Assembly (NCBI GenBank): GCA_021153325.1
Contig: JAGKTQ010000014.1
Coordinates: forward strand, 7,685-71,684
Direction of reading: 5' to 3'
DNA length: 64,000 bases
From: Lachnospiraceae bacterium
Lineage (GTDB): Bacteria; Bacillota; Clostridia; Lachnospirales; Lachnospiraceae
A program made the translations under genes and the position numbers. The stretch's first letter is position 1, and every line of letters begins with the position of its first letter. The notes beneath the pieces are model-generated. The model made no database searches. It had not been told where the DNA came from and saw only the letters and a program-made list of their open reading frames with translations. Below are positions 17,049 through 26,284 of this stretch, one piece after another.

Positions 17049-17257
17049 ATCAAATATATATTGTTTCTATGTGCCTCCATGCAACCGTTTACAGCTATCC
17101 TTGCTTGTCTTTATATGCTAAATTTCTACCAACATAATGTATATCGGCAACATGAAACAAAAAATTAACTATTTCCAGAAACTAGCAATGCTTCTTCTTT
17201 CTTTTATTTGCTTGTTTCTTCACCTAGTTCTTATCCTTTATCTGTCAAAACACATTT

Positions 17258-18772
17258 TCACATCATTTCCATTATTATCTCTTCCAAAGATACAATTCTT
17301 TCATACCCTTTTTCTTTTAATTGACTGCAAATCTCCGAAAAGGCATATGTTGCCGTAATAATTATAGCATCTACCGGCGGTAACTTATCGTCAGGATTAT
17401 ACACTGGTATTGTTAAATGTATATCCGTTCTTCTATCAATGGCATATGCAATCTGAATACTCCCATTCTCTAATTCTTTAAGTAAATGTTTGCCAAGCAT
17501 CCCTATTCCATATATTGCAATAGAATGTATATGACGATTAATAAAATAATCTTGCAGAAAAACACCTTCTTCTTTTAAATTCATCCATGCATCCAATACT
17601 CTCCAATAGCTTTCATATCTTGCATTTTTTACTAAAAGATTTTCTATTTCTTCTGCAAAGCTATTCTTTTTCTGTACAATTTCATACTTTTCAAGATATT
17701 CTTTATAATGCTCTTTTGCATAAGGAATTGCCTCTAAAAAACCGTATCCATACTTCTCATCCGGTTCTAAATGCATTCCTTCTCCCCATTCATTCCATGC
17801 ATTAATAAAAACCAAATCATTTCCACTTGCAATATTTTTAGCAATTAACTCACTTAAATATCCTTTAAACTTCTCTGGAGTAGCATCATCAATTACCGAA
17901 CCACTCCTTCCTCTTCTCGGCGTATCATCATATCCTACAAAACCTTCATATATAACATTTTTCTTAGTAGATTCATAATTTAAAAGTTCCTGCCATACCT
18001 CATCATACTTAAGGCGTAATAATGTTTTTCTGCCACTATCCTTATTTCCGTTCTTTCCAACAGTATATTGTGGCTCATGATATAATATTGCATCCAAACT
18101 TTTCTCAATATTACTATTACTATTACCACCAATCACATATATCCCATCAAATCCTTCTTGTATTGCCCATTCATTCCATTTATTCATCATCTCATCCAAA
18201 CAAGAAATTAATGCTGATTTATATATTATAAAAATCGGTTTGTTTTCTACTTTTATATATCTTGAATCACAAAAAAAGGAAAGCAAATACTTAAAATGTT
18301 CCTTCCATTGCTCTTCATCTCCATACTTCTGCTCCAGTAAGATTCCTGAACTATTTATTTCTTCCTTCTCTTCAAAAGTACTTGCCCATACATTCTTACT
18401 ACTGATTTTGCTCCAGGTCCGAGCCCAAGTTTCATTTGCCCAGCAAAAGCAATATGGCATATCAATGTCTTTCCATTGCAACAAATTTTCTGCCGGTTTT
18501 TCTAATATCTGTCTACCATCCTTAAACCAATAATGATAGAAACACTGCCCGTCCACACCATATTTCTTCATTAAATCAGCTTGCCATTTCATAGTTTCTC
18601 TATTTAGCAAATCATAATAATTATGCTTTAATGGAACATGTGGTTGATAATGCTCTTCATAAATTTTTTCTGCTCTTTTTACAGCTGTCCATTCTGTAAA
18701 TCCATCTCCCCACCACTCATCATTTTCTTTTACCCTATGAAATTGTGGGAGATACATTGTAATAACTTTCAT
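17258..18772 (-). CDS. WbsX-like (GH99-like) glycan protein with C-terminal Rossmann module, 504 aa
   Basis: Residues 1-370 match the WbsX family of O-antigen and glycan clusters, related in fold to GH99: MYLPQFHRVKENDEWWG, GFTEWTAVKRAE, HYQPHVPL, YHYWFKDGRQILEKP, WANETWARTW, and near the end VFINAWNEWGEGMHLEPD with the candidate catalytic Glu residues. Residues 425-500 add a Rossmann-like module (IAIYGIGMLGKHLLKEL, IAYAIDRRTD, AIIITATYAF) like those on neighbouring enzymes. The role of WbsX is not settled: a glycosyltransferase or a glycan-trimming hydrolase. No signal peptide is seen, so it is cytosolic. GGAG precedes the ATG, and a strong terminator lies downstream. Confidence 0.85.
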   Translation of the reverse strand: MKVITMYLPQFHRVKENDEWWGDGFTEWTAVKRAEKIYEEHYQPHVPLKHNYYDLLNRETMKWQADLMKKYGVDGQCFYHYWFKDGRQILEKPAENLLQWKDIDMPYCFCWANETWARTWSKISSKNVWASTFEEKEEINSSGILLEQKYGDEEQWKEHFKYLLSFFCDSRYIKVENKPIFIIYKSALISCLDEMMNKWNEWAIQEGFDGIYVIGGNSNSNIEKSLDAILYHEPQYTVGKNGNKDSGRKTLLRLKYDEVWQELLNYESTKKNVIYEGFVGYDDTPRRGRSGSVIDDATPEKFKGYLSELIAKNIASGNDLVFINAWNEWGEGMHLEPDEKYGYGFLEAIPYAKEHYKEYLEKYEIVQKKNSFAEEIENLLVKNARYESYWRVLDAWMNLKEEGVFLQDYFINRHIHSIAIYGIGMLGKHLLKELENGSIQIAYAIDRRTDIHLTIPVYNPDDKLPPVDAIIITATYAFSEICSQLKEKGYERIVSLEEIIMEMM

Positions 18773-18794
18773 AAGTACTCCATTCTATCCAATC

Positions 18795-20093
18795 TTATCT
18801 CTGCTCTTTACCGCCTGCCAACAGATATCTTTGTAGATCATATATTAGAATATCTTTTCCTTTAAAATTGGCTTTTACATTCTCATAATGTAAACTTCTC
18901 AACACAACAATATAACCGATTTCTTTTTTATCAATATCGGTAGAAGCATCTATGATTTCCATGTCTGGAAATACCCGATTAAAACCTATTGCATAATTGG
19001 TTTTTCCCCATATTACCCCTTTTCCGATTCCTTGCCTCTTTAACTTCTCTATTACATCATGAATATCTTCTTTCAAAATTTCATAATAATTTTCATAATC
19101 CATTATATCATTGTCTTTTACATTTTCATTATAAAAATCAAGGTCAATTCCCTTAAGCAACCAGCTTTTTTCTCTAGGCGTAAACCAATATTTCCACAAA
19201 TAGTTTTCTGTTAAATCTCCACACACATAATTAACACAACTATCAAAATTCTGCCATAGCTCTTTTGCAAATTTCTTTCCACTTTTTCTACACATACTAT
19301 CAGTGAAATTCATCACATAATATAAGCATATCATATGGCATTCCAACTTGTACTTATTAACTCTTTTACATTTCAATAAATTATCATAAAGTATCTTTAT
19401 ACATTCATAAACATCCTTATGATATTCTGCTATCACTGATTGTCCTGTAGAATTATAATTTAGGCAGTACACATAATACGGAGCATCTATTTTTACAATA
19501 CTATCTGCATATAAATCCCATAATTTCGTAACTGCTGTATCCTCCGCAATGACTCCTTGTGGAAAATACAGTTTGTTATCAATAATAATTTTTCTCCGAA
19601 TAATATGTGCCCACGGTCCAACAAATAATTGCTGTGCCAAAATTCCGACAATGTGATCTTCCACTTTTCCGGCTAATTCCTTGGGAAATCTATCATTAAT
19701 CACATAGCCATTTTGGGTTTCTCGTAATACATTGCAATACACGATATCTGCATTTTGGACTTTTGCATGAAGATACAACTGTTCACACATTTCAAGTTCT
19801 ATCCAATCATCACTATCTACAAATAAAACATATTCACCACATGCAATATTTACACCTATGTTCCTTGCTCCACCTTGTCTAACATTTTCTTTCAAATAAA
19901 CACATTTCACTTTATCTGGATACTTATGCTCATAACTCTGCATGATTCGATATGATTTATCAGGTGAAGCATCATTCACTACAATGATTTCAATTTCTTT
20001 CATAGTCTGATTAACACAAGAATCCAAACATCTATTCAGATATTTTTCCGCATTATAAACAGGAATGATAATACTTATTTTTGGATTATACAC
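18795..20093 (-). CDS. GT2 glycosyltransferase, 432 aa
   Basis: N-terminal GT2 domain: SIIIPVYNAEKYLNRCLDSC, IIVVNDASPDKS, RQGGARNIGVNIA and the DxD-type VLFVDSDDWIE at about residue 95. The C-terminal third (from about 350) has VIWGKTNYAIGFN and YIVVLRSLH, which may be a degenerate form of the Rossmann module seen on neighbours. I take the GTG at 20093, which has GGAGTAAGGAA in good position. The gap to the downstream WbsX-like gene is 22 bases and to the upstream Maf-like gene 19 bases, so they form one transcript. A nucleotide-sugar-dependent transferase acting in the cytosol; sugar unknown. Confidence 0.85.
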   Translation of the reverse strand: MYNPKISIIIPVYNAEKYLNRCLDSCVNQTMKEIEIIVVNDASPDKSYRIMQSYEHKYPDKVKCVYLKENVRQGGARNIGVNIACGEYVLFVDSDDWIELEMCEQLYLHAKVQNADIVYCNVLRETQNGYVINDRFPKELAGKVEDHIVGILAQQLFVGPWAHIIRRKIIIDNKLYFPQGVIAEDTAVTKLWDLYADSIVKIDAPYYVYCLNYNSTGQSVIAEYHKDVYECIKILYDNLLKCKRVNKYKLECHMICLYYVMNFTDSMCRKSGKKFAKELWQNFDSCVNYVCGDLTENYLWKYWFTPREKSWLLKGIDLDFYNENVKDNDIMDYENYYEILKEDIHDVIEKLKRQGIGKGVIWGKTNYAIGFNRVFPDMEIIDASTDIDKKEIGYIVVLRSLHYENVKANFKGKDILIYDLQRYLLAGGKEQR

Positions 20094-20112
20094 GTTCCTT
20101 ACTCCCTAAAAA

Positions 20113-21438
20113 CTATTTAATGAAAAGACTATCAAAGTCTACTCTCTCAAAGATCTCTAACTCTCCACCTCTTGTTGCATTGTATATTCTAAAATCATGC
20201 CTTCTAGAATATTCTTCCGCCTTACCGTATCCGGTTCTCCACGCATCATACTGTCTTTTCCATCCTGTTTCATCTAAAACAGTACTCTGTTCCAATTTCT
20301 TGGTGGCATTTGTATCCGTTTGATAAAAGTGGCTGCTCCCATTACTGCAGTCAACTCCTAATAAATAAATTTCACTAAATCCCATAAAGGCAGCTATTTG
20401 AAGCATATCGTAGGTAACTGTCAATGCACTATATACCCCACTTACTATATCTCCAGAAAATCTTATTTTTTCTTTTTCATATACGATGGATTGATAGGTA
20501 TATGTAAAATCGTCATCTTCTATATCTTTTTGAAAGGTATCTGCATGAAAAGTAATCATCCTATTGCCATCGCTCGTCAACATATTTCTAGGCATGATCC
20601 GCATAAAATTATAGTCGACTATAACATAATAATCCGGTCTCCATTTCGTTTGCTGAAATAACTTAATAATCCAATTACTGCCAAAACAAATTTCGTTATT
20701 TTCTTTTAAAATATTCAAATCTTCAACCGTTAAACTCGGACCATTTCCAATAATAAAACATCTTTTGCCTTTATAAATATTTTTAAATTTTAATAATTCC
20801 TGATGTTTTCGTATTTTTGCTTCATACATATTCAATATATGAAATTGCAATGGATTCTTATTTAAAATCTCTCTATCCATTTCAGACTGTACTTCTGACA
20901 TAAGTAGAATATTGGCTTGTAACGGCACTTCTTTTAAACTAAGAACTGGCATCCCTTGATAATCCGTTAAGTTATATTTAGCATCTCGTATGAATCCTTT
21001 GACAATCTGTTCCTTATTATGTAATGTTAATACATTCAAAAAATTTTTTGAAAAAAAATTTTCTCCATAAATATACAAATTATCAAATTTATCTATTTCA
21101 AAACAAAACATCATTTCTTCATATGACTCGTAATATCCTTTTTGCATATAAGGAGCTGCAACACAATTATGAACGCCACTCTCATTTAACTGTTTTCCAA
21201 TTTCATTCCTTGCATGATATGCAGAAATAATGACTGGTTCGTCATGATAGCATTTTAAGAACTCCTTGAAAGAAATAATTTTTATCCCTTCCATTTCCAG
21301 TCCAACTTTACTGTCGCTATTATCTACAATTGCAATGATATGGTCTTTACCTATGAACTTTATTACGCCATAGCAATTAATTCCTGCACCATATAAATAT
21401 ATCTCTTCCATTTTATCCAATATACCTCGGGTTTCCAT
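20113..21438 (-). CDS. Maf/MptE-like DUF115 protein, candidate flagellin glycosyltransferase, 441 aa
   Basis: The C-terminal half carries the DUF115 (6-hydroxymethylpterin pyrophosphokinase MptE-like / Maf) signature: GKRCFIIGNGPSLT (about residues 225-238), CFGSNWIIKLF, WRPDYYVIVDYN, DIVSGVYSALTVTYDML and EIYLLGVDCS. Maf proteins of this family attach nonulosonic acids to flagellin in Campylobacter, Aeromonas and Clostridium. Here the DUF115 part is preceded by two small Rossmann-like modules (IYLYGAGINCYGVIKF near residue 12; NLYIYGENFFSKNFLN near 118). No nonulosonate biosynthesis genes lie in the window, so the donor may differ. AAAAGGA precedes the ATG. This is the best candidate for the enzyme that primes flagellin. 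Confidence 0.8.
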   Translation of the reverse strand: METRGILDKMEEIYLYGAGINCYGVIKFIGKDHIIAIVDNSDSKVGLEMEGIKIISFKEFLKCYHDEPVIISAYHARNEIGKQLNESGVHNCVAAPYMQKGYYESYEEMMFCFEIDKFDNLYIYGENFFSKNFLNVLTLHNKEQIVKGFIRDAKYNLTDYQGMPVLSLKEVPLQANILLMSEVQSEMDREILNKNPLQFHILNMYEAKIRKHQELLKFKNIYKGKRCFIIGNGPSLTVEDLNILKENNEICFGSNWIIKLFQQTKWRPDYYVIVDYNFMRIMPRNMLTSDGNRMITFHADTFQKDIEDDDFTYTYQSIVYEKEKIRFSGDIVSGVYSALTVTYDMLQIAAFMGFSEIYLLGVDCSNGSSHFYQTDTNATKKLEQSTVLDETGWKRQYDAWRTGYGKAEEYSRRHDFRIYNATRGGELEIFERVDFDSLFIK

Positions 21439-21452
21439 CGTCCTTTTTAGAA

Positions 21453-22802
21453 TTATAAACCTTCCTCGTTGTTCCGATATTCCATAAACTTCTCCATCAC
21501 TTCTGCCATCGCAATGCTTTCTTTCCTTGTCAGCTTAAATTTCTTCTCTCCAAAACCATTGATACTGGAAACAAAATCACCTATTTCATAACGTAGACCA
21601 TCCTTTAAAAATTTGGAAAAATATTTTTCGTTCTGACTGCTGTCTTCATAGCGTACTTCAAAAGAAGTTGTTTTCCACCATGGAGCATCTACGAGAATGT
21701 ATCCCCTTGTCCCGGATACAATGAGCTGCCCTTCTGACTTTACACCGAGACCATTTTTAGATGTTGCCAATGCCTTTTCATAGGTAAAATAAACTTTTGT
21801 ATAAATATCCAAGCCGTTAGCTGCTTTTTGACACTTGAATTCCATTTCCTTGTAATCTGTTCCAAGGATTTTAATGATCGGCAGTAATGTGTAGCTTCCC
21901 AATTCTGTAAAACTTCCTCCATACACCGTATCCGTTAACTCTCTATTAAGTGGATTTTCTAACTTAGTAAAGCATGCTTCTACATCACATACATTGCCGA
22001 TTGCTCCACTCCGTATAACAGATATCAATTGATTGAAACCAGGACAGTAAGCGGTTTTAATGGCTTCCATCAAAACGACCTCTTTTTCCTCTGCCATCTG
22101 GTACAATTCCTCTGCCTGCTTCTTTTGTAGAACCATTGGTTTTTCACAAAGCACATGCTTTTTATGCTCTATCGCATTTTTGATATAATCGTAATGTGTT
22201 TCATGTGGTGAAGCAATGTAGACTGCATCTACTTCCTCAAAAAACTCTTCCAGATTGTCCGTATATTTGTTCATCTCAAAATGCTCTGCAAATCGTTTTG
22301 CACTTTCTACATGCGGATTGTACACTGCATCTGCATTGATACCGCTGACATATTTTACTTCCGGAATCATTCGACTCGCAATACGCCCTGTTCCAATAAT
22401 TCCCAGACGAATAATGTTGTATTTTCTTGCCCGCAGCATCGTACTGGAAATATCTTTCGTTCTCTCTAAATATACTACTTCACAATAATCTTTTAGATAA
22501 TCAAACACACCCGTCCAGTCAGAGCCGACCGTAAAAACATCTACACCATATTTGATAATGTCCTCTGTCTTTTGTCCTACATGGTCTTCTATAATGATCT
22601 CATCCGCAAAACCGGTCTTTCGCACATTTTCAATCCGATCCATCAGAGAATCTACTACATTCATTTTACCGCGTGATTCATCATAACGCTCTGTCGTTAC
22701 TCCTACGATCAGATAATCCCCCAAATCCTTCGCACGTTGTAATAAGCGGTAATGTCCTTCATGGAATAAGTCAAAAGAACCATATGTGATAACCTTTCTC
22801 AT
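21453..22802 (-). CDS. Cytidylyltransferase / Gfo-Idh-MocA oxidoreductase fusion, 449 aa
   Basis: Residues 1-130 are a TagD-like cytidylyltransferase: VITYGSFDLFHEGHYRLL (with the HxGH-type EGH block), VGVTTERYDESRG, and the late DISSTMLR block in place of ISTT. Residues 135-449 are an NAD(P)-dependent Gfo/Idh/MocA oxidoreductase: LGIIGTGRIASRM, AVYIASPHETHYDY, HVLCEKPMVL (the EKP motif). The two activities could make a CDP-activated polyol or reduced sugar in two steps, for example CDP-glycerol-like donors for the LicD- and TagF-like genes nearby. I prefer the ATG at 22802 over 22808 because AGGGA is better spaced to it. The fusion is in frame with no sign of a broken junction. Confidence 0.88.
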   Translation of the reverse strand: MRKVITYGSFDLFHEGHYRLLQRAKDLGDYLIVGVTTERYDESRGKMNVVDSLMDRIENVRKTGFADEIIIEDHVGQKTEDIIKYGVDVFTVGSDWTGVFDYLKDYCEVVYLERTKDISSTMLRARKYNIIRLGIIGTGRIASRMIPEVKYVSGINADAVYNPHVESAKRFAEHFEMNKYTDNLEEFFEEVDAVYIASPHETHYDYIKNAIEHKKHVLCEKPMVLQKKQAEELYQMAEEKEVVLMEAIKTAYCPGFNQLISVIRSGAIGNVCDVEACFTKLENPLNRELTDTVYGGSFTELGSYTLLPIIKILGTDYKEMEFKCQKAANGLDIYTKVYFTYEKALATSKNGLGVKSEGQLIVSGTRGYILVDAPWWKTTSFEVRYEDSSQNEKYFSKFLKDGLRYEIGDFVSSINGFGEKKFKLTRKESIAMAEVMEKFMEYRNNEEGL

Positions 22803-22829
22803 GGTCATTCCCTGCCTTTCTGCCTTCGT

Positions 22830-23657
22830 TTATCTATTTTCCGGCTGACACTCCAGTGCTGTTACCGGATGTACTTTTCTCTTTTCTATCGGTGGTAATT
22901 CTCTATAATCGCCAAACTTAAAAGACAAATATGCATCATAATCCTTGATCCCCCAGAACACTCCATCTTCAAATTCCATTGGCTCACTGTTCTCATACCA
23001 TTCACGCAAATATCCATACTCTTTATTTGGCGTAGGAAATGTCAGGATTCGCACCCACTTTGTTTTTTTTCGATTTCTCTTCTGTACATATTTGTTGAAA
23101 TATCCATAGATCACATTTGCCGGAATATGGTCAAGCAACCGATACCAACTTTTCCAAAACGGATTTTTTACTGCCATTTTTCCTACCGGAGCCCACATCA
23201 TTTTACGAATGCAAAAACACTGAAAATTTTGCAACGTTCTCACGCATTTATGATCCGACACCGCATCCAATGGAAAAACATCAATGAAAATCCCCTGTTC
23301 ATAAGGCATATGTTCCTGATTTTCCCGCAAAAAAAGAGTATCTTTTCTTCGTAACTTACCATATCCCCACCGATACCCCGGTGTGTTCCTGTGGTCTTGA
23401 AAATAAAATCTGCTGTGATCCAGTTCCTTCTCACAGGCAATCCTAAATTTCTCATATTCTTCTCTGACTAATGCCACATCTGCATCGTCATCCCATGGAA
23501 TATAGCCTTTGTGCCGAACAGCTCCTAAAAGAGTTCCTGCGATAATGTTATAATGAATTCCACAAAGGTTACAGATTCTGTCTACTTCTTTGAGCATCTC
23601 CAACTGTATCAGTTGTACCTGTCTTAGCTCTTCCTCTGTCAATTGATGTACTTTCAT
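22830..23657 (-). CDS. LicD-family phosphotransferase, 275 aa
   Basis: The LicD/nucleotidyltransferase-fold signature is clear: IIAGTLLGAVRHKG then IPWDDDADVAL (about residues 45-70) and GIFIDVFPLDAV. LicD enzymes transfer a phosphodiester-linked group, classically phosphocholine from CDP-choline, onto a sugar of a glycan. Its neighbour is the TagD-like/oxidoreductase fusion (27 bases away), so the donor is probably the CDP compound made there rather than choline. The ATG at 23657 has GGGGAAG upstream; the longer frame would need a TTG start. No membrane segment. Next to it upstream is a gap of about 145 bases, AT-rich, with no clear promoter. Confidence 0.88.
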   Translation of the reverse strand: MKVHQLTEEELRQVQLIQLEMLKEVDRICNLCGIHYNIIAGTLLGAVRHKGYIPWDDDADVALVREEYEKFRIACEKELDHSRFYFQDHRNTPGYRWGYGKLRRKDTLFLRENQEHMPYEQGIFIDVFPLDAVSDHKCVRTLQNFQCFCIRKMMWAPVGKMAVKNPFWKSWYRLLDHIPANVIYGYFNKYVQKRNRKKTKWVRILTFPTPNKEYGYLREWYENSEPMEFEDGVFWGIKDYDAYLSFKFGDYRELPPIEKRKVHPVTALECQPENR

Positions 23658-23803
23658 TCTTCTTCCCCTATTACACAATGATTCTCTTTTACCTTCTCAA
23701 TTTGTTTAAAATAAACAAAAACCTTTTATTAGTTTTGTTGCAATAATTGATTTAATTTTAGCATATTTATACTAAATTTACCACTATAGCCAGTCTCCTT
23801 CTT

Positions 23804-24757
23804 CTACCCATTTACAGCCTCTCTATACCACTCCCACACTTCTTCCTGAAAGAAATAATCTTTCCCACAATCCAGTATCTGAAATTCTGGTTCTATCTCA
23901 TTCCTGATATACTCCAAACACTGCTGATAGACCTCCTGGGTATTCATAGAATCCAAATACCATACGAAAAAAAAGCTAAGTTCATTCAAAAAACTTTGCT
24001 TATATACTTCGTAAATTCCCTGTTTTTTCAACTCCTGTCCAATCATCTGCCACATAACAAAACCATTCATCCAGTTTCGTTCCTTCGTATTAGACAAGGA
24101 ACAGGCATTGTTGATCCTATGTATAGCTAAAATGTCATCCATATAAGAAATACGTTGTGCTCTTGCAAGAAGCATATATACAAAAAATCCATCTTCGGAT
24201 GAACGAAAATCCGGGAACACATATCCACATTGTTTTACAAAATCTGTCCGGAACAACTTGTCCCATGCCCATCCTTTTGTAATCTGAAATATGCCTCCGC
24301 AATAAAGCGAAGCCCCACAAAAAATATCTTTGCGTTTAAAAAACAAATCCTCAAATGACCATCCCGGCAAACGCAATGCTCCGCTTTCTTCACAATGCTC
24401 TGCATAGCGGCAAATGACAATATCTGCCTCCATGCTTTCCGCTCTCGCATACATCTTTTCCAGCATATCTTCTTCAAAATAATCATCCGAATCCAAAAAA
24501 GACAAATACTTTCCCTGTGCATATCGCATGCCATGATTTCTGGCGACACCAGCAAACCTATTTTCCTGTGTCAACACTTTGATCCTGGAATCCTGCTCTG
24601 CATAATCCCTCAGAATCTGTAAAGAGCTGTCCGTCGAACCATCATCCACACAAATAATCTCTATTTCCTGCAGTGTCTGGCAACGAATGCTGTCCACGCA
24701 CTGCTTTAAATATTTTTCCTCGTTATATACTGGTAAAATAACAGATATTTTAACCAT
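23804..24757 (-). CDS. GT2 glycosyltransferase, 317 aa
   Basis: GT2 domain at the start: ISVILPVYNEEKYLKQCVDSI, IICVDDGSTDSS, GVARNHGMRYAQ and LSFLDSDDYFEEDM with the DxD near residue 90; then ICRYAEHCEESG and FRSSEDGFFVYML. I start at the ATG at 24757, which matches the usual start of the family and has AGAGGTG upstream. The open frame continues 32 codons further (to 24853), but that extension is the tail of a decayed Rpn-type gene, not part of the enzyme. Whether the fusion protein is ever made is unknown. Specificity unknown. Confidence 0.85.
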   Translation of the reverse strand: MVKISVILPVYNEEKYLKQCVDSIRCQTLQEIEIICVDDGSTDSSLQILRDYAEQDSRIKVLTQENRFAGVARNHGMRYAQGKYLSFLDSDDYFEEDMLEKMYARAESMEADIVICRYAEHCEESGALRLPGWSFEDLFFKRKDIFCGASLYCGGIFQITKGWAWDKLFRTDFVKQCGYVFPDFRSSEDGFFVYMLLARAQRISYMDDILAIHRINNACSLSNTKERNWMNGFVMWQMIGQELKKQGIYEVYKQSFLNELSFFFVWYLDSMNTQEVYQQCLEYIRNEIEPEFQILDCGKDYFFQEEVWEWYREAVNG

Positions 24758-24878
24758 ATGCTGCACCTCTGCTTTCTGCTCCTGCAAAAAATCGCTCAGA
24801 ATATCTTCATCAATGCATTCATGCATCTGTATAATGATTTCCACTTTGCCCATTTTTTCGTAACTCGTTCAATTTCAT
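24758..24878 (-). pseudogene. Decayed second copy of the Rpn-type gene
   Basis: The intact gene's start region (GGAGAAAAATTATG at 24878 against GGAGAAAACTTATG) is followed here by only a few codons before the sequence changes frame and jumps to the part encoding CIDEDILSDFLQEQKAEV. This matches CIREDILKDFLLEQKAEV near the C-terminus of the intact protein. About 250 codons of the middle are missing. The remnant then runs in frame into the GT2 gene. The DNA just upstream (24935-25110) is the duplicated flank. Confidence 0.8.
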
Positions 24879-24934
24879 AATTTTTCTCCTTCCATGCGCG
24901 CGGAAAACACAACACATGAAAGCACCTGTCCTGT

Positions 24935-25110
24935 TCCCCGCTTTTATCTTTAATTGTGAATTGTGAAAAGCAAGGATTCTAAAACAGACGATGCATTTGT
25001 ATACATCTTAGAAAAATAGAATAAATAGATGGATAAATCCGTTAGATATCTATGCTTATTGGCTTCATTATAACAAAAAAAGCACCTCTTGCCAATTCTT
25101 TTTTCCAGCG
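24935..25110 (-). repeat. Second copy of the Rpn-type element's 5' flank
   Basis: Matches 8036-8218 over its length with scattered changes. It ends in AAAAAAGCACCTCTTGCCAATTC, here read as a degraded version of the palindrome at 8191-8218. Together with the gene stump it marks an old insertion. Confidence 0.75.
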
Positions 25111-25123
25111 TTTACTTTTTCAA

Positions 25124-25152
25124 TTGTCATATTTTCTAACATCTTTTATAAT
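25124..25152 (+). promoter_or_regulatory. Sigma-A promoter of the plus-strand glycosyltransferase pair
   Basis: TTGTCA (25124-25129), a 17-base spacer and a perfect TATAAT (25147-25152), 36 bases before the ATG at 25188. Confidence 0.8.
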
Positions 25153-25187
25153 AACTATATTATGATCGTTATTTATTGGAGGCTGTG

Positions 25188-26264
25188 ATGATCCCTATAT
25201 CTGTTTGCTTGATTGCAAAAAATGAAGAAAAATATATTGGTGAATGTCTGCGTCGTCTTTCTGCCTACGATTGGGAAATCATCGTCGTAGACACGGGTTC
25301 TACCGATCATACGGTAGACATTGCCCGTACTTACACGCCTCATGTATATTTTTTTGAATGGATAAACGATTTCAGTGCAGCCAAAAACTACGCGGTCTCT
25401 AAAGCGACTAATCCTTATATTCTTACCGTAGACTGCGATGAGTATTTGGAAACTGATGTACAAACAGGTGCTCTTATCCGACAATTGACAGACCAGCTTA
25501 CTCCAGATCAGATCGGCGTTGTCAGCCTGCTTAACCCTTCTGCTGATGTATCAAATTCATCAGACAATGCTGTTACTTTAGTCCATGACCATGTTGCCCG
25601 TTTTTTTCACAAAGACTATGCCCACTATGAAGGGGCTATTCACGAACAGCTTGTTGCGACGAATCCAAACAGCACGTTAGAATTTGTCCCCATCCCCCTT
25701 ACTTTTTATCACAATGGCTATAGCTCTGTGGAATTAAAAATGAAAAAAACAGCCCGTAATATTCCTATGTTAAAAGAAGCCTTGAAGCAAAATGAGAACG
25801 ATCCTTATTTATTATTCCAGTTGGGGCAATCTTATTTCGGACTTGCTGACTACGAACAGGCATTGCCTTATTTTGACAAAGCTTTATCTTTTGATCTCAA
25901 TGAACAAGAAGAATATGTACAGACTTTAGTAGAATCTTACGGTTACTGTTTACTTTACTTAAAGCAATATTCCAAAGCCTTAGCGTTAGAAGGTATTTAT
26001 TCTGTTTTCTCCAAAAGGGCAGATTTTGTTTTTTTAATGGGACTTATCTATATGAATAATGCTATGTTTGACTTGGCAATCCATGAATTTTTAAAAGCCA
26101 CTACAATTTCTAATTATGCTGTGGATGGCGTAAACAGTTTTTCCGCCTTTTATAATGTGGGCATTATTTATGAATGTACGGGAAATGTAAAAGAAGCCAT
26201 TCGATACTATAAAAAATGTGGAAAATACGAACCGGCACTCCAAAGAATTGCCGCTCTGAAATAA
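25188..26264 (+). CDS. GT2 glycosyltransferase with TPR-like repeats, 358 aa
   Basis: N-terminal GT2 of the TPR-linked type: ISVCLIAKNEEKYIGECL, WEIIVVDTGSTDHT, DFSAAKNYAVSKA and LTVDCDEYLE with the DxD-type motif near residue 85. EGAIHEQL follows near 155. From about residue 205 there are helical TPR-like units (PYLLFQLGQSYFGLADYEQALPYF in pieces; YVQTLVESYGYCLLYLKQY; FYNVGIIYECTGNVKEAIRYY). TPR-bearing glycosyltransferases often modify proteins. The ATG at 25188 has TTGGAGGCTG upstream. It starts a plus-strand unit, against the surrounding genes, with its own strong promoter. Confidence 0.88.
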   Translation: MIPISVCLIAKNEEKYIGECLRRLSAYDWEIIVVDTGSTDHTVDIARTYTPHVYFFEWINDFSAAKNYAVSKATNPYILTVDCDEYLETDVQTGALIRQLTDQLTPDQIGVVSLLNPSADVSNSSDNAVTLVHDHVARFFHKDYAHYEGAIHEQLVATNPNSTLEFVPIPLTFYHNGYSSVELKMKKTARNIPMLKEALKQNENDPYLLFQLGQSYFGLADYEQALPYFDKALSFDLNEQEEYVQTLVESYGYCLLYLKQYSKALALEGIYSVFSKRADFVFLMGLIYMNNAMFDLAIHEFLKATTISNYAVDGVNSFSAFYNVGIIYECTGNVKEAIRYYKKCGKYEPALQRIAALK

Positions 26265-26284
26265 GAAAGGCACGGTTTATTCGT

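Noticed and set aside
17137..17358. Plus-strand hydrophobic frame (73 aa)
   Set aside because: It has no ribosome binding site and overlaps the end of the WbsX-like gene on the other strand.
24758..24853. N-terminal extension of the GT2 protein as a real domain
   Set aside because: It matches the C-terminal part of the Rpn-type protein, so it is a gene remnant.
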